Assembly: GCA_903813345.2 (NCBI GenBank)
Contig: CAIIXF020000043.1
Coordinates: forward strand, 1 to 44,523
DNA from: Owenia fusiformis
Taxonomy: Eukaryota > Annelida > Polychaeta > Sabellida > Oweniidae
Direction: 5' to 3'
DNA: 44,523 bases
Both the position numbers and the translations under genes were made by a program. Numbering within the stretch: position 1 is the first letter of the stretch; each line of letters starts with the position of its first letter. This document shows positions 23,401 to 39,354 of this stretch, piece by piece. The notes below the pieces were generated by a model. That model was given only the letters and a program-made list of their open reading frames with translations, was not told where the DNA came from and did not search any database.

Positions 23401-26400
23401 TGAAGAGGACGTGACAAGCTTTAAGATGGTACCAAACATGTGGCCATTCATTTGATTAAAATGCTAACTTGAACAAGCCCAAAAGGTGTGTCACTCCCCT
23501 ACCCCATCCATTTTCAGGCCAGTGAAAAACACCAAAATCTCAAATAATCCAGGCATCTTCAGGGGTCGTTTTTTGGCCCCGTTTTATTCAAAATATCATG
23601 TTTATGGATACCATTTTTATCAGAAATGTCTCAATTACCTAAAAACAGTTACACTAGTGCTGAATAAGAAAACATGTCTCCATTATGGAATTATTACGCC
23701 AAAAGTAGTGCGAAATGGCCTTTTCACGTGTTGGCATAAAGTTTTGATGACATTTAAAGACATAGTTCCTCTTTCACGTATATTATCTCATGGAAATGGG
23801 CATACCAGCGCAAAGATCTTTGTTCCGTGGTGAAGAAAAGCCATCAAACATTGTCTGAAGAGCAGATTTATCTCCGTAATTCTACTTTTAACATGGCGAC
23901 CTTGACCTTGAAAAAATATAGCCATTTGGGCGATAATAGGTGATTCAAAAGTGAAAATGAGTGCTTTTTTCGTAGTTTTGCTTTGACCAAGCCTAGAAAA
24001 AAATCGAAGTGGTAAACCTACCCCCAATTTTTGATATTTTCGTTGTCTAGAAGTGTCCTAGATGATATCAAAGTTTAAGAAAATTTGTATGTCTAGAAAT
24101 ATTTTATAAATTAGTGCCAATATGGTGGGTTTGGGTGTTTTTTTGCTCTCATTTTTTACCCCATTTCTACGGTTGCCATGGCAACTATAAGGCTTTGGTA
24201 ACCATGCCAACTTGATTTTTGAAGGACATCCACCTGATAGTAGTTGGGCCAAGTTTGATGGAAAATGGGCATGGTTTGATATGCTGGCAGTGATGTTGAT
24301 TGTGGCATGTAGTAAAACGGCAAAACAATGGTGGAGTCATACCATTATTTTGCCGCATTTTGATGCTTAATTTTCAATTTATAATCGTTTGGTACCATCG
24401 TGACGTCACAATAAAGCGTCTGGCCTAATGATATGGGTACCAAATTGAAGAGGACGTGACAAGCTTTAAGATGGTACCAAACATGTGGCCATTCATTTGA
24501 TTAAAATGCTAACTTGAACAAGCCCAAAAGGTGTGTCACTCCCCTACCCCATCCATTTTCAGGCCAGTGAAAAACACCAAAATCTCAAATAATCCAGGCA
24601 TCTTCAGGGGTCGTTTTTTGGCCCCGTTTTATTCAAAATATCATGTTTATGGATACCATTTTTATCAGAAATGTCTCAATTACCTAAAAACAGTTACACT
24701 AGTGCTGAATAAGAAAACATGTCTCCATTATGGAATTATTACGCCAAAAGTAGTGCGAAATGGCCTTTTCACGTGTTGGCATAAAGTTTTGATGACATTT
24801 AAAGACATAGTTCCTCTTTCACGTATATTATCTCATGGAAATGGGCATACCAGCGCAAAGATCTTTGTTCCGTGGTGAAGAAAAGCCATCAAACATTGTC
24901 TGAAGAGCAGATTTATCTCCGTAATTCTACTTTTAACATGGCGACCTTGACCTTGAAAAAATATAGCCATTTGGGCGATAATAGGTGATTCAAAAGTGAA
25001 AATGAGTGCTTTTTTCGTAGTTTTGCTTTGACCAAGCCTAGAAAAAAATCGAAGTGGTAAACCTACCCCCAATTTTTGATATTTTCGTTGTCTAGAAGTG
25101 TCCTAGATGATATCAAAGTTTAAGAAAATTTGTATGTCTAGAAATATTTTATAAATTAGTGCCAATATGGTGGGTTTGGGTGTTTTTTTGCTCTCATTTT
25201 TTACCCCATTTCTACGGTTGCCATGGCAACTATAAGGCTTTGGTAACCATGCCAACTTGATTTTTGAAGGACATCCACCTGATAGTAGTTGGGCCAAGTT
25301 TGATGGAAAATGGGCATGGTTTGATATGCTGGCAGTGATGTTGATTGTGGCATGTAGTAAAACGGCAAAACAATGGTGGAGTCATACCATTATTTTGCCG
25401 CATTTTGATGCTTAATTTTCAATTTATAATCGTTTGGTACCATCGTGACGTCACAATAAAGCGTCTGGCCTAATGATATGGGTACCAAATTGAAGAGGAC
25501 GTGACAAGCTTTAAGATGGTACCAAACATGTGGCCATTCATTTGATTAAAATGCTAACTTGAACAAGCCCAAAAGGTGTGTCACTCCCCTACCCCATCCA
25601 TTTTCAGGCCAGTGAAAAACACCAAAATCTCAAATAATCCAGGCATCTTCAGGGGTCGTTTTTTGGCCCCGTTTTATTCAAAATATCATGTTTATGGATA
25701 CCATTTTTATCAGAAATGTCTCAATTACCTAAAAACAGTTACACTAGTGCTGAATAAGAAAACATGTCTCCATTATGGAATTATTACGCCAAAAGTAGTG
25801 CGAAATGGCCTTTTCACGTGTTGGCATAAAGTTTTGATGACATTTAAAGACATAGTTCCTCTTTCACGTATATTATCTCATGGAAATGGGCATACCAGCG
25901 CAAAGATCTTTGTTCCGTGGTGAAGAAAAGCCATCAAACATTGTCTGAAGAGCAGATTTATCTCCGTAATTCTACTTTTAACATGGCGACCTTGACCTTG
26001 AAAAAATATAGCCATTTGGGCGATAATAGGTGATTCAAAAGTGAAAATGAGTGCTTTTTTCGTAGTTTTGCTTTGACCAAGCCTAGAAAAAAATCGAAGT
26101 GGTAAACCTACCCCCAATTTTTGATATTTTCGTTGTCTAGAAGTGTCCTAGATGATATCAAAGTTTAAGAAAATTTGTATGTCTAGAAATATTTTATAAA
26201 TTAGTGCCAATATGGTGGGTTTGGGTGTTTTTTTGCTCTCATTTTTTACCCCATTTCTACGGTTGCCATGGCAACTATAAGGCTTTGGTAACCATGCCAA
26301 CTTGATTTTTGAAGGACATCCACCTGATAGTAGTTGGGCCAAGTTTGATGGAAAATGGGCATGGTTTGATATGCTGGCAGTGATGTTGATTGTGGCATGT

Positions 26401-29400
26401 AGTAAAACGGCAAAACAATGGTGGAGTCATACCATTATTTTGCCGCATTTTGATGCTTAATTTTCAATTTATAATCGTTTGGTACCATCGTGACGTCACA
26501 ATAAAGCGTCTGGCCTAATGATATGGGTACCAAATTGAAGAGGACGTGACAAGCTTTAAGATGGTACCAAACATGTGGCCATTCATTTGATTAAAATGCT
26601 AACTTGAACAAGCCCAAAAGGTGTGTCACTCCCCTACCCCATCCATTTTCAGGCCAGTGAAAAACACCAAAATCTCAAATAATCCAGGCATCTTCAGGGG
26701 TCGTTTTTTGGCCCCGTTTTATTCAAAATATCATGTTTATGGATACCATTTTTATCAGAAATGTCTCAATTACCTAAAAACAGTTACACTAGTGCTGAAT
26801 AAGAAAACATGTCTCCATTATGGAATTATTACGCCAAAAGTAGTGCGAAATGGCCTTTTCACGTGTTGGCATAAAGTTTTGATGACATTTAAAGACATAG
26901 TTCCTCTTTCACGTATATTATCTCATGGAAATGGGCATACCAGCGCAAAGATCTTTGTTCCGTGGTGAAGAAAAGCCATCAAACATTGTCTGAAGAGCAG
27001 ATTTATCTCCGTAATTCTACTTTTAACATGGCGACCTTGACCTTGAAAAAATATAGCCATTTGGGCGATAATAGGTGATTCAAAAGTGAAAATGAGTGCT
27101 TTTTTCGTAGTTTTGCTTTGACCAAGCCTAGAAAAAAATCGAAGTGGTAAACCTACCCCCAATTTTTGATATTTTCGTTGTCTAGAAGTGTCCTAGATGA
27201 TATCAAAGTTTAAGAAAATTTGTATGTCTAGAAATATTTTATAAATTAGTGCCAATATGGTGGGTTTGGGTGTTTTTTTGCTCTCATTTTTTACCCCATT
27301 TCTACGGTTGCCATGGCAACTATAAGGCTTTGGTAACCATGCCAACTTGATTTTTGAAGGACATCCACCTGATAGTAGTTGGGCCAAGTTTGATGGAAAA
27401 TGGGCATGGTTTGATATGCTGGCAGTGATGTTGATTGTGGCATGTAGTAAAACGGCAAAACAATGGTGGAGTCATACCATTATTTTGCCGCATTTTGATG
27501 CTTAATTTTCAATTTATAATCGTTTGGTACCATCGTGACGTCACAATAAAGCGTCTGGCCTAATGATATGGGTACCAAATTGAAGAGGACGTGACAAGCT
27601 TTAAGATGGTACCAAACATGTGGCCATTCATTTGATTAAAATGCTAACTTGAACAAGCCCAAAAGGTGTGTCACTCCCCTACCCCATCCATTTTCAGGCC
27701 AGTGAAAAACACCAAAATCTCAAATAATCCAGGCATCTTCAGGGGTCGTTTTTTGGCCCCGTTTTATTCAAAATATCATGTTTATGGATACCATTTTTAT
27801 CAGAAATGTCTCAATTACCTAAAAACAGTTACACTAGTGCTGAATAAGAAAACATGTCTCCATTATGGAATTATTACGCCAAAAGTAGTGCGAAATGGCC
27901 TTTTCACGTGTTGGCATAAAGTTTTGATGACATTTAAAGACATAGTTCCTCTTTCACGTATATTATCTCATGGAAATGGGCATACCAGCGCAAAGATCTT
28001 TGTTCCGTGGTGAAGAAAAGCCATCAAACATTGTCTGAAGAGCAGATTTATCTCCGTAATTCTACTTTTAACATGGCGACCTTGACCTTGAAAAATATAG
28101 CCATTTGGGCGATAATAGGTGATTCAAAAGTGAAAATGAGTGCTTTTTTCGTAGTTTTGCTTTGACCAAGCCTAGAAAAAAATCGAAGTGGTAAACCTAC
28201 CCCCAATTTTTGATATTTTCGTTGTCTAGAAGTGTCCTAGATGATATCAAAGTTTAAGAAAATTTGTATGTCTAGAAATATTTTATAAATTAGTGCCAAT
28301 ATGGTGGGTTTGGGTGTTTTTTTTGCTCTCATTTTTTACCCCATTTCTACGGTTGCCATGGCAACTATAAGGCTTTGGTAACCATGCCAACTTGATTTTT
28401 GAAGGACATCCACCTGATAGTAGTTGGGCCAAGTTTGATGGAAAATGGGCATGGTTTGATATGCTGGCAGTGATGTTGATTGTGGCATGTAGTAAAACGG
28501 CAAAACAATGGTGGAGTCATACCATTATTTTGCCGCATTTTGATGCTTAATTTTCAATTTATAATCGTTTGGTACCATCGTGACGTCACAATAAAGCGTC
28601 TGGCCTAATGATATGGGTACCAAATTGAAGAGGACGTGACAAGCTTTAAGATGGTACCAAACATGTGGCCATTCATTTGATTAAAATGCTAACTTGAACA
28701 AGCCCAAAAGGTGTGTCACTCCCCTACCCCATCCATTTTCAGGCCAGTGAAAAACACCAAAATCTCAAATAATCCAGGCATCTTCAGGGGTCGTTTTTTG
28801 GCCCCGTTTTATTCAAAATATCATGTTTATGGATACCATTTTTATCAGAAATGTCTCAATTACCTAAAAACAGTTACACTAGTGCTGAATAAGAAAACAT
28901 GTCTCCATTATGGAATTATTACGCCAAAAGTAGTGCGAAATGGCCTTTTCACGTGTTGGCATAAAGTTTTGATGACATTTAAAGACATAGTTCCTCTTTC
29001 ACGTATATTATCTCATGGAAATGGGCATACCAGCGCAAAGATCTTTGTTCCGTGGTGAAGAAAAGCCATCAAACATTGTCTGAAGAGCAGATTTATCTCC
29101 GTAATTCTACTTTTAACATGGCGACCTTGACCTTGAAAAAATATAGCCATTTGGGCGATAATAGGTGATTCAAAAGTGAAAATGAGTGCTTTTTTCGTAG
29201 TTTTGCTTTGACCAAGCCTAGAAAAAAATCGAAGTGGTAAACCTACCCCCAATTTTTGATATTTTCGTTGTCTAGAAGTGTCCTAGATGATATCAAAGTT
29301 TAAGAAAATTTGTATGTCTAGAAATATTTTATAAATTAGTGCCAATATGGTGGGTTTGGGTGTTTTTTTGCTCTCATTTTTTACCCCATTTCTACGGTTG

Positions 29401-32400
29401 CCATGGCAACTATAAGGCTTTGGTAACCATGCCAACTTGATTTTTGAAGGACATCCACCTGATAGTAGTTGGGCCAAGTTTGATGGAAAATGGGCATGGT
29501 TTGATATGCTGGCAGTGATGTTGATTGTGGCATGTAGTAAAACGGCAAAACAATGGTGGAGTCATACCATTATTTTGCCGCATTTTGATGCTTAATTTTC
29601 AATTTATAATCGTTTGGTACCATCGTGACGTCACAATAAAGCGTCTGGCCTAATGATATGGGTACCAAATTGAAGAGGACGTGACAAGCTTTAAGATGGT
29701 ACCAAACATGTGGCCATTCATTTGATTAAAATGCTAACTTGAACAAGCCCAAAAGGTGTGTCACTCCCCTACCCCATCCATTTTCAGGCCAGTGAAAAAC
29801 ACCAAAATCTCAAATAATCCAGGCATCTTCAGGGGTCGTTTTTTGGCCCCGTTTTATTCAAAATATCATGTTTATGGATACCATTTTTATCAGAAATGTC
29901 TCAATTACCTAAAAACAGTTACACTAGTGCTGAATAAGAAAACATGTCTCCATTATGGAATTATTACGCCAAAAGTAGTGCGAAATGGCCTTTTCACGTG
30001 TTGGCATAAAGTTTTGATGACATTTAAAGACATAGTTCCTCTTTCACGTATATTATCTCATGGAAATGGGCATACCAGCGCAAAGATCTTTGTTCCGTGG
30101 TGAAGAAAAGCCATCAAACATTGTCTGAAGAGCAGATTTATCTCCGTAATTCTACTTTTAACATGGCGACCTTGACCTTGAAAAAATATAGCCATTTGGG
30201 CGATAATAGGTGATTCAAAAGTGAAAATGAGTGCTTTTTTCGTAGTTTTGCTTTGACCAAGCCTAGAAAAAAATCGAAGTGGTAAACCTACCCCCAATTT
30301 TTGATATTTTCGTTGTCTAGAAGTGTCCTAGATGATATCAAAGTTTAAGAAAATTTGTATGTCTAGAAATATTTTATAAATTAGTGCCAATATGGTGGGT
30401 TTGGGTGTTTTTTTTGCTCTCATTTTTTACCCCATTTCTACGGTTGCCATGGCAACTATAAGGCTTTGGTAACCATGCCAACTTGATTTTTGAAGGACAT
30501 CCACCTGATAGTAGTTGGGCCAAGTTTGATGGAAAATGGGCATGGTTTGATATGCTGGCAGTGATGTTGATTGTGGCATGTAGTAAAACGGCAAAACAAT
30601 GGTGGAGTCATACCATTATTTTGCCGCATTTTGATGCTTAATTTTCAATTTATAATCGTTTGGTACCATCGTGACGTCACAATAAAGCGTCTGGCCTAAT
30701 GATATGGGTACCAAATTGAAGAGGACGTGACAAGCTTTAAGATGGTACCAAACATGTGGCCATTCATTTGATTAAAATGCTAACTTGAACAAGCCCAAAA
30801 GGTGTGTCACTCCCCTACCCCATCCATTTTCAGGCCAGTGAAAAACACCAAAATCTCAAATAATCCAGGCATCTTCAGGGGTCGTTTTTTGGCCCCGTTT
30901 TATTCAAAATATCATGTTTATGGATACCATTTTTATCAGAAATGTCTCAATTACCTAAAAACAGTTACACTAGTGCTGAATAAGAAAACATGTCTCCATT
31001 ATGGAATTATTACGCCAAAAGTAGTGCGAAATGGCCTTTTCACGTGTTGGCATAAAGTTTTGATGACATTTAAAGACATAGTTCCTCTTTCACGTATATT
31101 ATCTCATGGAAATGGGCATACCAGCGCAAAGATCTTTGTTCCGTGGTGAAGAAAAGCCATCAAACATTGTCTGAAGAGCAGATTTATCTCCGTAATTCTA
31201 CTTTTAACATGGCGACCTTGACCTTGAAAAAATATAGCCATTTGGGCGATAATAGGTGATTCAAAAGTGAAAATGAGTGCTTTTTTCGTAGTTTTGCTTT
31301 GACCAAGCCTAGAAAAAATCGAAGTGGTAAACCTACCCCCAATTTTTGATATTTTCGTTGTCTAGAAGTGTCCTAGATGATATCAAAGTTTAAGAAAATT
31401 TGTATGTCTAGAAATATTTTATAAATTAGTGCCAATATGGTGGGTTTGGGTGTTTTTTTGCTCTCATTTTTTACCCCATTTCTACGGTTGCCATGGCAAC
31501 TATAAGGCTTTGGTAACCATGCCAACTTGATTTTGAAGGACATCCACCTGATAGTAGTTGGGCCAAGTTTGATGGAAAATGGGCATGGTTTGATATGCTG
31601 GCAGTGATGTTGATTGTGGCATGTAGTAAAACGGCAAAACAATGGTGGAGTCATACCATTATTTTGCCGCATTTTGATGCTTAATTTTCAATTTATAATC
31701 GTTTGGTACCATCGTGACGTCACAATAAAGCGTCTGGCCTAATGATATGGGTACCAAATTGAAGAGGACGTGACAAGCTTTAAGATGGTACCAAACATGT
31801 GGCCATTCATTTGATTAAAATGCTAACTTGAACAAGCCCAAAAGGTGTGTCACTCCCCTACCCCATCCATTTTCAGGCCAGTGAAAAACACCAAAATCTC
31901 AAATAATCCAGGCATCTTCAGGGGTCGTTTTTTGGCCCCGTTTTATTCAAAATATCATGTTTATGGATACCATTTTTATCAGAAATGTCTCAATTACCTA
32001 AAAACAGTTACACTAGTGCTGAATAAGAAAACATGTCTCCATTATGGAATTATTACGCCAAAAGTAGTGCGAAATGGCCTTTTCACGTGTTGGCATAAAG
32101 TTTTGATGACATTTAAAGACATAGTTCCTCTTTCACGTATATTATCTCATGGAAATGGGCATACCAGCGCAAAGATCTTTGTTCCGTGGTGAAGAAAAGC
32201 CATCAAACATTGTCTGAAGAGCAGATTTATCTCCGTAATTCTACTTTTAACATGGCGACCTTGACCTTGAAAAAATATAGCCATTTGGGCGATAATAGGT
32301 GATTCAAAAGTGAAAATGAGTGCTTTTTTCGTAGTTTTGCTTTGACCAAGCCTAGAAAAAAATCGAAGTGGTAAACCTACCCCCAATTTTTGATATTTTC

Positions 32401-35400
32401 GTTGTCTAGAAGTGTCCTAGATGATATCAAAGTTTAAGAAAATTTGTATGTCTAGAAATATTTTATAAATTAGTGCCAATATGGTGGGTTTGGGTGTTTT
32501 TTTGCTCTCATTTTTTACCCCATTTCTACGGTTGCCATGGCAACTATAAGGCTTTGGTAACCATGCCAACTTGATTTTTGAAGGACATCCACCTGATAGT
32601 AGTTGGGCCAAGTTTGATGGAAAATGGGCATGGTTTGATATGCTGGCAGTGATGTTGATTGTGGCATGTAGTAAAACGGCAAAACAATGGTGGAGTCATA
32701 CCATTATTTTGCCGCATTTTGATGCTTAATTTTCAATTTATAATCGTTTGGTACCATCGTGACGTCACAATAAAGCGTCTGGCCTAATGATATGGGTACC
32801 AAATTGAAGAGGACGTGACAAGCTTTAAGATGGTACCAAACATGTGGCCATTCATTTGATTAAAATGCTAACTTGAACAAGCCCAAAAGGTGTGTCACTC
32901 CCCTACCCCATCCATTTTCAGGCCAGTGAAAAACACCAAAATCTCAAATAATCCAGGCATCTTCAGGGGTCGTTTTTTGGCCCCGTTTTATTCAAAATAT
33001 CATGTTTATGGATACCATTTTTATCAGAAATGTCTCAATTACCTAAAAACAGTTACACTAGTGCTGAATAAGAAAACATGTCTCCATTATGGAATTATTA
33101 CGCCAAAAGTAGTGCGAAATGGCCTTTTCACGTGTTGGCATAAAGTTTTGATGACATTTAAAGACATAGTTCCTCTTTCACGTATATTATCTCATGGAAA
33201 TGGGCATACCAGCGCAAAGATCTTTGTTCCGTGGTGAAGAAAAGCCATCAAACATTGTCTGAAGAGCAGATTTATCTCCGTAATTCTACTTTTAACATGG
33301 CGACCTTGACCTTGAAAAAATATAGCCATTTGGGCGATAATAGGTGATTCAAAAGTGAAAATGAGTGCTTTTTTCGTAGTTTTGCTTTGACCAAGCCTAG
33401 AAAAAAATCGAAGTGGTAAACCTACCCCCAATTTTTGATATTTTCGTTGTCTAGAAGTGTCCTAGATGATATCAAAGTTTAAGAAAATTTGTATGTCTAG
33501 AAATATTTTATAAATTAGTGCCAATATGGTGGGTTTGGGTGTTTTTTTGCTCTCATTTTTTACCCCATTTCTACGGTTGCCATGGCAACTATAAGGCTTT
33601 GGTAACCATGCCAACTTGATTTTTGAAGGACATCCACCTGATAGTAGTTGGGCCAAGTTTGATGGAAAATGGGCATGGTTTGATATGCTGGCAGTGATGT
33701 TGATTGTGGCATGTAGTAAAACGGCAAAACAATGGTGGAGTCATACCATTATTTTGCCGCATTTTGATGCTTAATTTTCAATTTATAATCGTTTGGTACC
33801 ATCGTGACGTCACAATAAAGCGTCTGGCCTAATGATATGGGTACCAAATTGAAGAGGACGTGACAAGCTTTAAGATGGTACCAAACATGTGGCCATTCAT
33901 TTGATTAAAATGCTAACTTGAACAAGCCCAAAAGGTGTGTCACTCCCCTACCCCATCCATTTTCAGGCCAGTGAAAAACACCAAAATCTCAAATAATCCA
34001 GGCATCTTCAGGGGTCGTTTTTTGGCCCCGTTTTATTCAAAATATCATGTTTATGGATACCATTTTTATCAGAAATGTCTCAATTACCTAAAAACAGTTA
34101 CACTAGTGCTGAATAAGAAAACATGTCTCCATTATGGAATTATTACGCCAAAAGTAGTGCGAAATGGCCTTTTCACGTGTTGGCATAAAGTTTTGATGAC
34201 ATTTAAAGACATAGTTCCTCTTTCACGTATATTATCTCATGGAAATGGGCATACCAGCGCAAAGATCTTTGTTCCGTGGTGAAGAAAAGCCATCAAACAT
34301 TGTCTGAAGAGCAGATTTATCTCCGTAATTCTACTTTTAACATGGCGACCTTGACCTTGAAAAAATATAGCCATTTGGGCGATAATAGGTGATTCAAAAG
34401 TGAAAATGAGTGCTTTTTTCGTAGTTTTGCTTTGACCAAGCCTAGAAAAAAATCGAAGTGGTAAACCTACCCCCAATTTTTGATATTTTCGTTGTCTAGA
34501 AGTGTCCTAGATGATATCAAAGTTTAAGAAAATTTGTATGTCTAGAAATATTTTATAAATTAGTGCCAATATGGTGGGTTTGGGTGTTTTTTTGCTCTCA
34601 TTTTTTACCCCATTTCTACGGTTGCCATGGCAACTATAAGGCTTTGGTAACCATGCCAACTTGATTTTTGAAGGACATCCACCTGATAGTAGTTGGGCCA
34701 AGTTTGATGGAAAATGGGCATGGTTTGATATGCTGGCAGTGATGTTGATTGTGGCATGTAGTAAAACGGCAAAACAATGGTGGAGTCATACCATTATTTT
34801 GCCGCATTTTGATGCTTAATTTTCAATTTATAATCGTTTGGTACCATCGTGACGTCACAATAAAGCGTCTGGCCTAATGATATGGGTACCAAATTGAAGA
34901 GGACGTGACAAGCTTTAAGATGGTACCAAACATGTGGCCATTCATTTGATTAAAATGCTAACTTGAACAAGCCCAAAAGGTGTGTCACTCCCCTACCCCA
35001 TCCATTTTCAGGCCAGTGAAAAACACCAAAATCTCAAATAATCCAGGCATCTTCAGGGGTCGTTTTTTGGCCCCGTTTTATTCAAAATATCATGTTTATG
35101 GATACCATTTTTATCAGAAATGTCTCAATTACCTAAAAACAGTTACACTAGTGCTGAATAAGAAAACATGTCTCCATTATGGAATTATTACGCCAAAAGT
35201 AGTGCGAAATGGCCTTTTCACGTGTTGGCATAAAGTTTTGATGACATTTAAAGACATAGTTCCTCTTTCACGTATATTATCTCATGGAAATGGGCATACC
35301 AGCGCAAAGATCTTTGTTCCGTGGTGAAGAAAAGCCATCAAACATTGTCTGAAGAGCAGATTTATCTCCGTAATTCTACTTTTAACATGGCGACCTTGAC

Positions 35401-38400
35401 CTTGAAAAAATATAGCCATTTGGGCGATAATAGGTGATTCAAAAGTGAAAATGAGTGCTTTTTTCGTAGTTTTGCTTTGACCAAGCCTAGAAAAAAATCG
35501 AAGTGGTAAACCTACCCCCAATTTTTGATATTTTCGTTGTCTAGAAGTGTCCTAGATGATATCAAAGTTTAAGAAAATTTGTATGTCTAGAAATATTTTA
35601 TAAATTAGTGCCAATATGGTGGGTTTGGGTGTTTTTTTGCTCTCATTTTTTACCCCATTTCTACGGTTGCCATGGCAACTATAAGGCTTTGGTAACCATG
35701 CCAACTTGATTTTTGAAGGACATCCACCTGATAGTAGTTGGGCCAAGTTTGATGGAAAATGGGCATGGTTTGATATGCTGGCAGTGATGTTGATTGTGGC
35801 ATGTAGTAAAACGGCAAAACAATGGTGGAGTCATACCATTATTTTGCCGCATTTTGATGCTTAATTTTCAATTTATAATCGTTTGGTACCATCGTGACGT
35901 CACAATAAAGCGTCTGGCCTAATGATATGGGTACCAAATTGAAGAGGACGTGACAAGCTTTAAGATGGTACCAAACATGTGGCCATTCATTTGATTAAAA
36001 TGCTAACTTGAACAAGCCCAAAAGGTGTGTCACTCCCCTACCCCATCCATTTTCAGGCCAGTGAAAAACACCAAAATCTCAAATAATCCAGGCATCTTCA
36101 GGGTCGTTTTTTGGCCCCGTTTTATTCAAAATATCATGTTTATGGATACCATTTTTATCAGAAATGTCTCAATTACCTAAAAACAGTTACACTAGTGCTG
36201 AATAAGAAAACATGTCTCCATTATGGAATTATTACGCCAAAAGTAGTGCGAAATGGCCTTTTCACGTGTTGGCATAAAGTTTTGATGACATTTAAAGACA
36301 TAGTTCCTCTTTCACGTATATTATCTCATGGAAATGGGCATACCAGCGCAAAGATCTTTGTTCCGTGGTGAAGAAAAGCCATCAAACATTGTCTGAAGAG
36401 CAGATTTATCTCCGTAATTCTACTTTTAACATGGCGACCTTGACCTTGAAAAAATATAGCCATTTGGGCGATAATAGGTGATTCAAAAGTGAAAATGAGT
36501 GCTTTTTTCGTAGTTTTGCTTTGACCAAGCCTAGAAAAAAATCGAAGTGGTAAACCTACCCCCAATTTTTGATATTTTCGTTGTCTAGAAGTGTCCTAGA
36601 TGATATCAAAGTTTAAGAAAATTTGTATGTCTAGAAATATTTTATAAATTAGTGCCAATATGGTGGGTTTGGGTGTTTTTTTGCTCTCATTTTTTACCCC
36701 ATTTCTACGGTTGCCATGGCAACTATAAGGCTTTGGTAACCATGCCAACTTGATTTTTGAAGGACATCCACCTGATAGTAGTTGGGCCAAGTTTGATGGA
36801 AAATGGGCATGGTTTGATATGCTGGCAGTGATGTTGATTGTGGCATGTAGTAAAACGGCAAAACAATGGTGGAGTCATACCATTATTTTGCCGCATTTTG
36901 ATGCTTAATTTTCAATTATAATCGTTTGGTACCATCGTGACGTCACAATAAAGCGTCTGGCCTAATGATATGGGTACCAAATTGAAGAGGACGTGACAAG
37001 CTTTAAGATGGTACCAAACATGTGGCCATTCATTTGATTAAAATGCTAACTTGAACAAGCCAAAAGGTGTGTCACTCCCCTACCCCATCCATTTTCAGGC
37101 CAGTGAAAAACACCAAAATCTCAAATAATCCAGGCATCTTCAGGGGTCGTTTTTTGGCCCCGTTTTATTCAAAATATCATGTTTATGGATACCATTTTTA
37201 TCAGAAATGTCTCAATTACCTAAAAACAGTTACACTAGTGCTGAATAAGAAAACATGTCTCCATTATGGAATTATTACGCCAAAAGTAGTGCGAAATGGC
37301 CTTTTCACGTGTTGGCATAAAGTTTTGATGACATTTAAAGACATAGTTCCTCTTTCACGTATATTATCTCATGGAAATGGGCATACCAGCGCAAAGATCT
37401 TTGTTCCGTGGTGAAGAAAAGCCATCAAACATTGTCTGAAGAGCAGATTTATCTCCGTAATTCTACTTTTAACATGGCGACCTTGACCTTGAAAAAATAT
37501 AGCCATTTGGGCGATAATAGGTGATTCAAAAGTGAAAATGAGTGCTTTTTTCGTAGTTTTGCTTTGACCAAGCCTAGAAAAAAATCGAAGTGGTAAACCT
37601 ACCCCCAATTTTTGATATTTTCGTTGTCTAGAAGTGTCCTAGATGATATCAAAGTTTAAGAAAATTTGTATGTCTAGAAATATTTTATAAATTAGTGCCA
37701 ATATGGTGGGTTTGGGTGTTTTTTTGCTCTCATTTTTTACCCCATTTCTACGGTTGCCATGGCAACTATAAGGCTTTGGTAACCATGCCAACTTGATTTT
37801 TGAAGGACATCCACCTGATAGTAGTTGGGCCAAGTTTGATGGAAAATGGGCATGGTTTGATATGCTGGCAGTGATGTTGATTGTGGCATGTAGTAAAACG
37901 GCAAAACAATGGTGGAGTCATACCATTATTTTGCCGCATTTTGATGCTTAATTTTCAATTTATAATCGTTTGGTACCATCGTGACGTCACAATAAAGCGT
38001 CTGGCCTAATGATATGGGTACCAAATTGAAGAGGACGTGACAAGCTTTAAGATGGTACCAAACATGTGGCCATTCATTTGATTAAAATGCTAACTTGAAC
38101 AAGCCCAAAAGGTGTGTCACTCCCCTACCCCATCCATTTTCAGGCCAGTGAAAAACACCAAAATCTCAAATAATCCAGGCATCTTCAGGGGTCGTTTTTT
38201 GGCCCCGTTTTATTCAAAATATCATGTTTATGGATACCATTTTTATCAGAAATGTCTCAATTACCTAAAAACAGTTACACTAGTGCTGAATAAGAAAACA
38301 TGTCTCCATTATGGAATTATTACGCCAAAAGTAGTGCGAAATGGCCTTTTCACGTGTTGGCATAAAGTTTTGATGACATTTAAAGACATAGTTCCTCTTT

Positions 38401-39354
38401 CACGTATATTATCTCATGGAATGGGCATACCAGCGCAAAGATCTTTGTTCCGTGGTGAAGAAAAGCCATCAAACATTGTCTGAAGAGCAGATTTATCTCC
38501 GTAATTCTACTTTTAACATGGCGACCTTGACCTTGAAAAAATATAGCCATTTGGGCGATAATAGGTGATTCAAAAGTGAAAATGAGTGCTTTTTTCGTAG
38601 TTTTGCTTTGACCAAGCCTAGAAAAAAATCGAAGTGGTAAACCTACCCCCAATTTTTGATATTTTCGTTGTCTAGAAGTGTCCTAGATGATATCAAAGTT
38701 TAAGAAAATTTGTATGTCTAGAAATATTTTATAAATTAGTGCCAATATGGTGGGTTTGGGTGTTTTTTTGCTCTCATTTTTTACCCCATTTCTACGGTTG
38801 CCATGGCAACTATAAGGCTTTGGTAACCATGCCAACTTGATTTTTGAAGGACATCCACCTGATAGTAGTTGGGCCAAGTTTGATGGAAAATGGGCATGGT
38901 TTGATATGCTGGCAGTGATGTTGATTGTGGCATGTAGTAAAACGGCAAAACAATGGTGGAGTCATACCATTATTTTGCCGCATTTTGATGCTTAATTTTC
39001 AATTTATAATCGTTTGGTACCATCGTGACGTCACAATAAAGCGTCTGGCCTAATGATATGGGTACCAAATTGAAGAGGACGTGACAAGCTTTAAGATGGT
39101 ACCAAACATGTGGCCATTCATTTGATTAAAATGCTAACTTGAACAAGCCCAAAAGGTGTGTCACTCCCCTACCCCATCCATTTTCAGGCCAGTGAAAAAC
39201 ACCAAAATCTCAAATAATCCAGGCATCTTCAGGGGTCGTTTTTTGGCCCCGTTTTATTCAAAATATCATGTTTATGGATACCATTTTTATCAGAAATGTC
39301 TCAATTACCTAAAAACAGTTACACTAGTGCTGAATAAGAAAACATGTCTCCATT
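17413..39354 (+). repeat. Block of units 17-37 with eleven sparse single-base indels
   Basis: Differences from unit 1: T7 to T8 in units 17 (17866-17873), 21 (22047-22054), 27 (28317-28324) and 29 (30408-30415); A6 to A5 in unit 27 (about 28091); A7 to A6 (31313-31318) and T5 to T4 (31531-31534) in unit 30; G4 to G3 in unit 34 (36101-36103); T3 to T2 (36916-36917) and C3 to C2 (37060-37061) in unit 35; A3 to A2 in unit 37 (38420-38421). No substitution was noticed. Units 18-20, 22-26, 28, 31-33 and 36 look identical to the reference. These indels alone account for the gained and lost reading frames in this block. Confidence 0.88.

Noticed and set aside
38112-38652. Longer frames of 123 (plus) and 90 (minus) codons in unit 37
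   Set aside because: Both result from loss of one A at about 38420, which shifts the two overlapping frames. They are not new genes.
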